Shown here one piece after another: positions 47,399 through 52,335 of a stretch of DNA of 52,335 nucleotides. Under the pieces are notes generated by a model that worked only from the letters and a program-made list of their open reading frames with translations, was not told the origin of the DNA and did no database searches. The stretch covers positions 1-52,335 of IMG/VR virus record IMGVR_UViG_3300036851_000202. The stretch is one strand, 5' to 3'. The position numbers and the translations under genes are program-made. Source of the stretch: a virus. How positions within the stretch are numbered: position 1 is the first letter of the stretch; each line of letters opens with the position of its first letter.

Positions 47399-47971
47399 AT
47401 GACGCCTGAAGCGATTAAAGACCGCGCCAAGCGAATCATCGTGGAGTTGGTTCGCCAAGCCGGCGGTGTATTCTACAACAAGACCAACCTTTACAAGGCG
47501 TTCTGGCGGGCGCATCTCGCCTACGCCGAAACCAATCCCGGCTATCTATCCGCTTGGCCCATCGTGAAGATGCCGGAGGGGCCGGGGATCGACCGATTCA
47601 ACCGCCTCTGCGGCGAGATGCTGGAGGACGGTTGGCTGGACCTCCGCGAGCAGCAATCCGGTCCTCACACGGGAATGGTCTTTGACTTGGGCGAAACTCC
47701 GCCCCCCTGTGCGCTGGACAAGAACGCCGTGGCGGCAATCAGGGCTGGAGTAGCAGTAGCCGGCAAGTGGGCCGCCACCGTGAGCGATGAATCCCACCGC
47801 GATTCGCGAGCGTGGAACCAGGCGGCAATGGGCAAGGAGCTGGACGTTTACAGCGACTTGCTATCCAACGAAGAACTGGCCGAATTGGACAAGGGCCTAG
47901 AGTCGCTTGCTGCGGCGGCAGGATATGCACTATCGGATCGAACGAAAATGAGCGTCAACCCAGTGGGTTAG
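47399..47971 (+). CDS. Panacea/DUF4065-like protein (antitoxin-type fold, tentative)
   Basis: 190 residues from the ATG at 47399. IIVELVRQAGGVFYNKTNLY, KAFWRAHLAYAETNPG and the surface-type AWPIVKMPEGPG resemble the SocA/Panacea layout in which a Lxxxxxxah...GP(x) pair occurs. The C-terminal helices (LSNEELAELDKGLESLAAAA) are extra. A toxin partner is not visible. The 3' end overlaps the convergent 47930-48307 gene. Confidence 0.4.
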   Translation: MTPEAIKDRAKRIIVELVRQAGGVFYNKTNLYKAFWRAHLAYAETNPGYLSAWPIVKMPEGPGIDRFNRLCGEMLEDGWLDLREQQSGPHTGMVFDLGETPPPCALDKNAVAAIRAGVAVAGKWAATVSDESHRDSRAWNQAAMGKELDVYSDLLSNEELAELDKGLESLAAAAGYALSDRTKMSVNPVG

Positions 47972-48307
47972 CTCGGTTTCGGTCTTGTACTCGATCTGCT
48001 CAAGTTCCTTCAGCGCACGCAGGTCGCCGTCGCTGAGATCCCGCCGCGCAGATCGAATTGACAGGTAGCGAACGACGCCCAGATAGAGACCTAACTGCAG
48101 CCCGGAGTACAAATACTCCGAGAAGTATCGAGTCATAAAGGCGATGGCCAGTTCCCTTGGACCGGCGCAGTGCAGCGAGTCGGTCGCCATGAATTCATCG
48201 AAGTCATGCACCACGCGAAAGCGGCGAGGATCGCCGTTCGTGCGGGTAATAGCGTGGTCGATGATCGTGCGAAACTGAATCCGAAAATCCGCCGATGGAA
48301 CGTGCAT
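47930..48307 (-). CDS. hypothetical protein, 125 aa
   Basis: ATG at 48307, 28 bases after the 3' end of the leucine-type tRNA. Helical (FRIQFRTIIDHAITRTNGDP, LSDGDLRALKELEQIEYKTE) with a Tyr-rich middle. No family recognised. Confidence 0.55.
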   Translation of the reverse strand: MHVPSADFRIQFRTIIDHAITRTNGDPRRFRVVHDFDEFMATDSLHCAGPRELAIAFMTRYFSEYLYSGLQLGLYLGVVRYLSIRSARRDLSDGDLRALKELEQIEYKTETELTHWVDAHFRSIR

Positions 48308-48334
48308 CTTCGCTTGTCCTCGCTACAATGTAAG

Positions 48335-48431
48335 TGCGGCGGACGGGACTCGAACCCGTATGAGGGCCTTGCTAAGGGGACCACTCGCCCGATCCCAAAT
48401 CGGGTGCGGCTACCAGTTTCGCCACCGCCGC
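48335..48431 (-). tRNA. leucine-type class II tRNA carrying a UGG (proline) anticodon
   Basis: 97 bases on the minus strand: acceptor GCGGCGG / CCGCCGC, discriminator A, D-arm GGCGAAACTGGTAGCC as in tRNA-Leu, anticodon stem CCCGA / TCGGG with loop TTTGGGA, long variable arm with CCTT-AGC-AAGG, T-arm ACGGG-TTCGAGT-CCCGT. The loop centre is TGG, which reads CCA proline codons. A single base change from TAG, a leucine anticodon, would explain it. Leucyl-tRNA synthetase ignores the anticodon in well-studied bacteria and needs A73, present here, so leucine charging is plausible. Confidence 0.75.
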
Positions 48432-48680
48432 GCTTTCTCATTCACAACGTGCATCCTGTTGCACTTCTTCTTGGTGCGGGTCGCGGCGGCCTAGCCGCGG
48501 CCCCACCAACGGGCCAACTAGACGGATTGTAGGGCCTTCCACCACCCAATTCAATGGCCGTCCTGATATCTGTCGGCCGGACCACGCCGCGGATGAACTC
48601 CGGCCGGCTCTTGACCTCCCACGTGGTGCTGATAAAGTTTATCAGTGGAGTTGACATGAATCCGTGTTAGGAGAGTGACC
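48432..48680. promoter_or_regulatory. regulatory interval with operator-like palindrome for the winged-helix gene
   Basis: A perfect palindrome CTGATAAAGTTTATCAG (48629-48645) overlaps a possible -10 (TAAAGT, 48633-48638), with TTGACC 16 bases upstream; AGGAGA precedes the ATG at 48681. A regulator binding here could switch that gene, perhaps by autoregulation. A 71-aa minus-strand frame in this interval lacks a ribosome site and is not accepted. Confidence 0.5.
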
Positions 48681-49559
48681 ATGCCCAGAAATGATCCTGA
48701 ACTCCCGGTGGCGCAAGCTGGTAGCCGACGCAAGCGGAGTCCGATGTACCCCTCTCTCACGCTTGAGCAGGCCCTGCAACGCGCTGAAGTGCTTCACGAC
48801 AAGTGCGGCGAACACACCTCAACGCTTGAAGAGGCGGCGGTGGCTTGGGGGCAAAGCCCGACGAGCAGTGGCGTGCTACAGGCGGTTTCCGCCTTGAAAC
48901 AGTACGGATTGCTGGCGGATGAGGGAAGCCGCGAAGATCGCCTTGTCCGCCTGACCGATGCGGCCCTGGACATTCTGATCCATGAGCCTGGATCGGCAGA
49001 GAGGCGTCGGCTCATTCAAGAAGCTGCTCTCACCCCGAAATTGCACCGGGAACTATGGGACAAATTCGGAGGCTCCCTGCCACCAAACGACGGGCCGCTT
49101 CGCCTTTACCTATTGCGACAGCGTGAGGAAAGCACATTTAACCATGCCCATGTGGACAGTTTTATCAGCGATTTCCGCGAGACGATAGCCTTTGCGAAGC
49201 TGGTGCCGATGTCTATAATCGCGATGGCAGATGACAGCGAGTCCGAGAGTAGCGAGTCGAGCGGTTCCATGAGCCTATCGTCAGAGAGTTCCAGCGTCAG
49301 CAGTGTAAGTAGCGCTGGCAGTTTTAGCAGTTCCACCCGTAATTTGCCGACGAATCCTGCTGGGAAGCAGGCTGGGCAAGTATTGCGAATCCCCGTGACG
49401 CTGCCGACCCTAAAGGTAGCCTGGCTCGAAGTTCCCGAGCGGATGACTGAGGCGGAATTCAGCACGCTTCGTGATGCACTGAACCTGTTTCATGATGCCC
49501 TTGTAGTGTCGCCGCAGGTGCCCGCTGATCCGCAGCAGCCGGGGCCGGCTGCTACTTAG
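48681..49559 (+). CDS. winged-helix-type protein with serine-rich linker
   Basis: 292 residues; AGGAGA upstream. The N-terminal 120 residues (YPSLTLEQALQRAEVLHDKC, WGQSPTSSGVLQAVSALKQY, GLLADEGSREDRLVRLTDAA) match a domain found in stand-alone wHTH proteins of planctomycetes and other bacteria. A serine/acid-rich stretch (about 190-230, SESSESSGSMSLSSESSSVS) links to a C-terminal helical part. It may be the lysogeny repressor or a regulator; no direct evidence. Confidence 0.6.
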   Translation: MPRNDPELPVAQAGSRRKRSPMYPSLTLEQALQRAEVLHDKCGEHTSTLEEAAVAWGQSPTSSGVLQAVSALKQYGLLADEGSREDRLVRLTDAALDILIHEPGSAERRRLIQEAALTPKLHRELWDKFGGSLPPNDGPLRLYLLRQREESTFNHAHVDSFISDFRETIAFAKLVPMSIIAMADDSESESSESSGSMSLSSESSSVSSVSSAGSFSSSTRNLPTNPAGKQAGQVLRIPVTLPTLKVAWLEVPERMTEAEFSTLRDALNLFHDALVVSPQVPADPQQPGPAAT

Positions 49560-49623
49560 CTGATTGGCCGCCTTCCTGGCCGTTCCGCTCGCCTACTGGC
49601 ACATAGTTCGATGTCGAACATAA

Positions 49624-49824
49624 CTACTTTGCCTTCGCAGGTGGTTGAATAACGGTCAACCCGTCCGGGTGCAAAATGACGACGGTAATTTTAGCCCCGT
49701 CCTCTCTGGTCTGAACAGTGAGCGGACCCGAGCACGTCTCGAATGTGACCGGCCGATCCTTGAGCTGACTGGCGGAGTGGTTTCGCAGCTTACGCGCTTT
49801 CGCTGACTCGTCCTTGCGGCTCAT
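49624..49824 (-). CDS. hypothetical protein, 66 aa
   Basis: Good ribosome site (GGAAGGA) before the ATG at 49824. A basic N-terminus and a beta-like end (DRPVTFETCSGPLTVQTRED, KITVVILHPDGLTVI). Final gene of the leftward early operon after crossing the contig join; convergent with the winged-helix gene. Confidence 0.55.
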   Translation of the reverse strand: MSRKDESAKARKLRNHSASQLKDRPVTFETCSGPLTVQTREDGAKITVVILHPDGLTVIQPPAKAK

Positions 49825-49846
49825 GGCGGTTCCTTCCTGGGTGCGG

Positions 49847-50038
49847 TCAGTGGGCGTTCATGGACGTAGCTTTGTTCTCTGTGATTTCCACGCCTGTTCG
49901 TCTCTCAACTTCGCGCGGGTCGCCGCCGCACTCCCTGACGAGAGATTCCTGGTATCCCCAGCCGACCCGAGAGTTCGCTTCGTTCACTGGATTCCACGGC
50001 CAGCCGTTGATTGTGACTTCATCGTTTCCGGCCATCAC
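49847..50038 (-). CDS. hypothetical protein, 63 aa
   Basis: Starts with two Met codons; GNDEVTINGWPWNPVNEANS suggests a beta-turn-rich, soluble small protein. No family recognised. Confidence 0.5.
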   Translation of the reverse strand: MMAGNDEVTINGWPWNPVNEANSRVGWGYQESLVRECGGDPREVERRTGVEITENKATSMNAH

Positions 50039-50065
50039 TCCACTCCTACGTCGTTGGGGGTTGGG

Positions 50066-50218
50066 TCAATTCCGGCAGTCTCGCCACGACAGCACAATCG
50101 CAATGCAGCACCCGATCAGCGCACCGATCAATGCGGCCGCTTGCCCGAACAGACCGCCAATGCCGCAACCAAGGGCGTATGCCCCGACGATTGTGCAAAA
50201 GACTTCACTGGCTTTCAT
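50066..50218 (-). CDS. 50-aa membrane protein
   Basis: From the ATG at 50218, in ATGA overlap. Gly- and Ala-rich hydrophobic helices (FCTIVGAYALGCGIGGLFGQ and LIGALIGCCIAIVLSW) could form a hairpin. A further small early membrane protein. Confidence 0.55.
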   Translation of the reverse strand: MKASEVFCTIVGAYALGCGIGGLFGQAAALIGALIGCCIAIVLSWRDCRN

Positions 50219-50424
50219 CGCTTCCCTCGCTTCGGGCGGGCGGCGCGGACCAAGCGGCGGTAGTCGGCTTCGCGGATGACGACGACGCGGCACAACTCGC
50301 CTCTGATATGCGGGCGGCCACCGCCTCGGGGGATTCTTGGCGGCGAGCCATTCCCGATGAGTCCGAACATCCGGCCATCGCGAACCTCGCCCCACGCACG
50401 CACCGCTTCGACCTTACGCTTCAT
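50215..50424 (-). CDS. hypothetical basic protein, 69 aa
   Basis: Charged protein with a strand-rich centre (ELCRVVVIREADYRRLVRAA) and basic ends. ATGA overlaps at both edges. No family recognised. Confidence 0.5.
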   Translation of the reverse strand: MKRKVEAVRAWGEVRDGRMFGLIGNGSPPRIPRGGGRPHIRGELCRVVVIREADYRRLVRAARPKRGKR

Positions 50425-50561
50425 GGGTTGGGCCTTTCGTTGTGAGGGCGGCTAAATGTGGCGCACCGGCACAACGACCAGACGACGTAGTTTCCGTCTA
50501 GCCTCGCGTCTCGCTCGCCGCACTTCGGGCAGATTTCGTGGATGGTTCGCTTGATGCTCAT
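50421..50561 (-). CDS. small zinc-ribbon protein, 46 aa
   Basis: From the ATG at 50561. HEICPKCGERDARLDGNYVV and SLCRC provide four cysteines spaced like a zinc ribbon. It overlaps the 3' end of the 248-aa frame by about 110 bases, so one of the two ends is uncertain. Confidence 0.5.
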   Translation of the reverse strand: MSIKRTIHEICPKCGERDARLDGNYVVWSLCRCATFSRPHNERPNP

Positions 50562-51198
50562 GCGTTCCTTTCGATTTGACAAGCTCGCAGAGGAAAGCGA
50601 CAGCGGCTTCGCGGGAGGGCCAGTAGTGCTCATCGCCGAGGTCTGGGTTGTCGTCCCACAGCTCGGTTACGCGATTCGCCGCACCCGCCCTACCATCGGT
50701 GATCCACCACTGGCCATCGCGACCGGAAAACAGGCTTGGCTCAATCCAGTACCGCCTGCCCTTCCACTCTTTCATCATCGCGTCAATTTCCCTGCTGGCG
50801 GCAATCTCAATATCGAGCATTTCGACCACACTGATTCCTCGCCGCATAGACTCGCTCTCCAGGTACTGCACCCATCGACGATCTGGTAGCGGCGTTGACC
50901 CTGCCTGCTCCGCTGGCGGCGCGGCGGCTGGGGATTCCAGGGCCAGTAGCGCTTCAATAGTGTCGCTGTCCGTGATTGGCGGAACTGTGGCTAGAAACTC
51001 TGCGCCGGTCAGCGTGGCGGCTGGGGTGGCGAGAGCGGCGCGAAGCTCACGAGCGCATCGCCTCAGACCAGTCGCTCGGTCCCATCGGTGGCTGCATTCC
51101 TGCGGCGGAAGGTTTACTGTGGACTTGTCTATCGAGTCCGCTTCGGACTCCCACGCTTCAATCAGCCGCTCCGCTGCGGCCTGGGGGTTCTCAGTCAT
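50452..51198 (-). CDS. hypothetical protein, 248 aa
   Basis: Soluble helical protein (TENPQAAAERLIEAWESEAD) with a Trp-rich centre (RYWIEPSLFSGRDGQWWITD) and a very basic C-terminal 35 residues that overlap the small zinc-ribbon gene. No family recognised. Confidence 0.55.
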   Translation of the reverse strand: MTENPQAAAERLIEAWESEADSIDKSTVNLPPQECSHRWDRATGLRRCARELRAALATPAATLTGAEFLATVPPITDSDTIEALLALESPAAAPPAEQAGSTPLPDRRWVQYLESESMRRGISVVEMLDIEIAASREIDAMMKEWKGRRYWIEPSLFSGRDGQWWITDGRAGAANRVTELWDDNPDLGDEHYWPSREAAVAFLCELVKSKGTHEHQANHPRNLPEVRRARREARRKLRRLVVVPVRHI

Positions 51199-51386
51199 GG
51201 GCGGTTCTCCGTGATCCTGATTCGCTGCTCGTGATCGACGATGATGCTTTCGTGTTGTTGCTGGACGGCTGACGTTAGGCGGCTCTCGGCCTCCCGGTCA
51301 CGATACGCAGAGGCGATCCTGGCCCCCCGCCATCGCGTCGAGCTGGGCGCGGGCGGCGGTGAGCTGGGATTCGGCGGACTCGGCAC
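51195..51386 (-). CDS. doubtful small protein, 63 aa
   Basis: Its stop overlaps the next ATG (ATGA), but the only start is a GTG in a proline-rich shadow overlapping the coiled-coil gene by 89 bases. Included with low weight. Confidence 0.25.
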   Translation of the reverse strand: MPSPPNPSSPPPAPSSTRWRGARIASAYRDREAESRLTSAVQQQHESIIVDHEQRIRITENRP

Positions 51387-51870
51387 GGCGGCGAAGGATT
51401 TGCACTCGCTGCGTCACAGTCAGCGGTACGCCCCCTTTGGCATGACCGACTTCGCGCCAAGTCTCGATGCCGGCCACCGTTAGGATGTTCGCTGCGTCGC
51501 TCCACTCTGTTTCAAGGTATTCCAGATTGCTCTCGGCGTGCTTTCGCTCTGCCACCGCCGCATCCCGCTCCGCCTTGAGGCGGTCCCGCTGCCGCACCAG
51601 CTCCCTGACCGACTCGGCATAGTTGCCGTCCTCGCGGATAGCCAGCACGTCGCCAGCGTCGGCGAGTGCGCCTTGGATGCTGGAGAGGGTGGAGGCTAGG
51701 CGGTTGCGATCGGCCTCGGCTGCCGCGAGTTGCTTCAGGCGGGCTTCGAGTTCCTTGATACACCTAGCGCCTTCAATGCTCAGTTTGTCGGATCGCCTCA
51801 CAAGGTCGCCGGCAATCTTGATTGGTTCGCGTGGCGGCTCGGGCTTTCGGTCGTAGCAGGCGGTGCTCAC
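51298..51870 (-). CDS. coiled-coil protein, 190 aa
   Basis: From the GTG at 51870 with GGAG upstream. Long heptad regions (CIKELEARLKQLAAAEADRN, ELVRQRDRLKAERDAAVAER, RRAESAESQLTAARAQLDAM) predict an extended coiled coil. Lies directly after the resolvase gene. No family recognised. Confidence 0.6.
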   Translation of the reverse strand: MSTACYDRKPEPPREPIKIAGDLVRRSDKLSIEGARCIKELEARLKQLAAAEADRNRLASTLSSIQGALADAGDVLAIREDGNYAESVRELVRQRDRLKAERDAAVAERKHAESNLEYLETEWSDAANILTVAGIETWREVGHAKGGVPLTVTQRVQILRRRAESAESQLTAARAQLDAMAGGQDRLCVS

Positions 51871-51887
51871 TATGCGTCTCCAGGTTG

Positions 51888-52335
51888 CTAAAGTGGGGAA
51901 AGTTTCGCGGGCTGTTGGCTCGCGTACAGCGCGGCTGCAAGCGCTGATAACTCGTGTTCGGTGAATCCCGCCAGCGGGCTCGGCACGCGGATCTGCCTTG
52001 CCCCGGAACACCGCGGGCATTTCTTGGGTCCTCGCACGCCTGGCACTTGGCCAGTGGCCTGGCACTCCGCGCAGGACTCGTGCCGCGTATCGCCGAATTG
52101 ATTCTTCAGCGCTATTTTCACGCCGACATTCGTACCACCGTTGCCAGTCAGCCACAGGCTCACGTCGCGCTCTTCGACCTCGCGGACATCGCGGCCGTTG
52201 GCAATCGCGGCTTCAAGCAAACGGCCAGCCCAGAAAATCGTGTTACGCAAGTCGGGCCCGAGCGGTCGATCCTGCGCCTGCGGAGATTCGATCACTACGC
52301 GATAGTCATGCGTTCTCTTGTCGTCCAGATAGAGC
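51888..52335 (-). CDS. RuvC-like resolvase, C-terminal part (continues from the window start)
   Basis: C-terminal 149 codons of the resolvase whose first part is at 1-261; the first 127 bases here repeat the window start. WAGRLLEAAIANGRDVREVE and NVGVKIALKNQFG match the family core. An inserted CxxCxxxG/CxxCxG zinc knuckle (C133, C136, C151, C154) follows, then AGFTEHELSALAAALYAS in place of the usual final acidic/His motif. A GTG at 52295 would be only an internal codon. Confidence 0.8.
   Translation of the reverse strand, partial: LYLDDKRTHDYRVVIESPQAQDRPLGPDLRNTIFWAGRLLEAAIANGRDVREVEERDVSLWLTGNGGTNVGVKIALKNQFGDTRHESCAECQATGQVPGVRGPKKCPRCSGARQIRVPSPLAGFTEHELSALAAALYASQQPAKLSPL
52209..52335. 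repeat. 127-bp direct terminal repeat, right copy
   Basis: Same sequence as 1-127. Joining the two copies makes a 52,208-bp circle. Confidence 0.97.

Noticed and set aside
48442-48657. 71-aa leftward open frame
   Set aside because: No ribosome site, proline/arginine-rich tail, and it runs over the promoter and palindrome of the winged-helix gene.
1-52335. CRISPR array or cas genes
   Set aside because: No regularly spaced repeats; the Cas4-like protein at 3798-4895 has the AddB-type cysteine set and sits beside erf, so it is better read as a recombination nuclease.

Overview
The window is a complete, circularly closed genome of a temperate tailed phage that very probably infects a planctomycete. 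The first and last 127 bases are identical, so the contig closes into a circle of 52,208 bp, and one gene (a RuvC-like resolvase) runs across the join. The virion genes are those of a siphovirus: large terminase, lambda-type portal, fused protease-capsid protein, head-tail connectors, tail tube, tail chaperones with an overlapping -1 frame, tape measure, and no sheath. The host guess rests on the cargo. It includes an RTX protein starting with a planctomycete-type LExRxLL export motif, a membrane protein with an FSLRSLL start, a prepilin, and two secreted proteins with CxxCH haem motifs.

Layout. (1) The leftward early operon starts at a promoter near 10.75 kb, runs down to base 1, crosses the join and continues to about 49.6 kb. 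It encodes an excisionase-like protein, HNH nucleases, an Erf annealing protein, a RecB/Cas4-like Fe-S nuclease, an ExoX-C/DUF3820-like protein, a DUF1376-like replication protein, the RuvC-like resolvase and many tiny proteins. Many of these are coupled by ATGA overlaps. (2) The rightward block at 10.8-15.3 kb holds an unknown protein, a tyrosine integrase behind the 5' half of a tRNA-Lys gene (candidate attP), and a string of host-like membrane and pilin genes. (3) The leftward tail and head genes occupy 33.2-15.3 kb in the order terminase, sugar and methyl modification genes, gpW, portal, capsid, connectors, tail, fibre-like proteins. (4) The leftward block at 48.3-33.3 kb holds tail-fibre-like and beta-propeller proteins, the RTX protein, an RNA polymerase alpha-CTD-like protein, small membrane proteins, cytochrome-like secreted proteins, a matrixin-type metalloprotease and two abnormal tRNA genes. 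(5) A lone rightward winged-helix-type regulator lies at 48.7-49.6 kb.

How it may work: the resolvase, Erf and Fe-S nuclease suit recombination-dependent replication. The integrase, excisionase and attP suit lysogeny by insertion in a host tRNA-Lys(CUU) gene. I found no ordinary endolysin; the metalloprotease and the clustered small membrane proteins are the best lysis candidates. The most unusual items are a leucine-type tRNA carrying a proline (UGG) anticodon, a second tRNA with an extra hairpin, a phage alpha-CTD homologue, and a secreted cytochrome/protease cassette. Function calls come from reading the sequence only; no database search was run.
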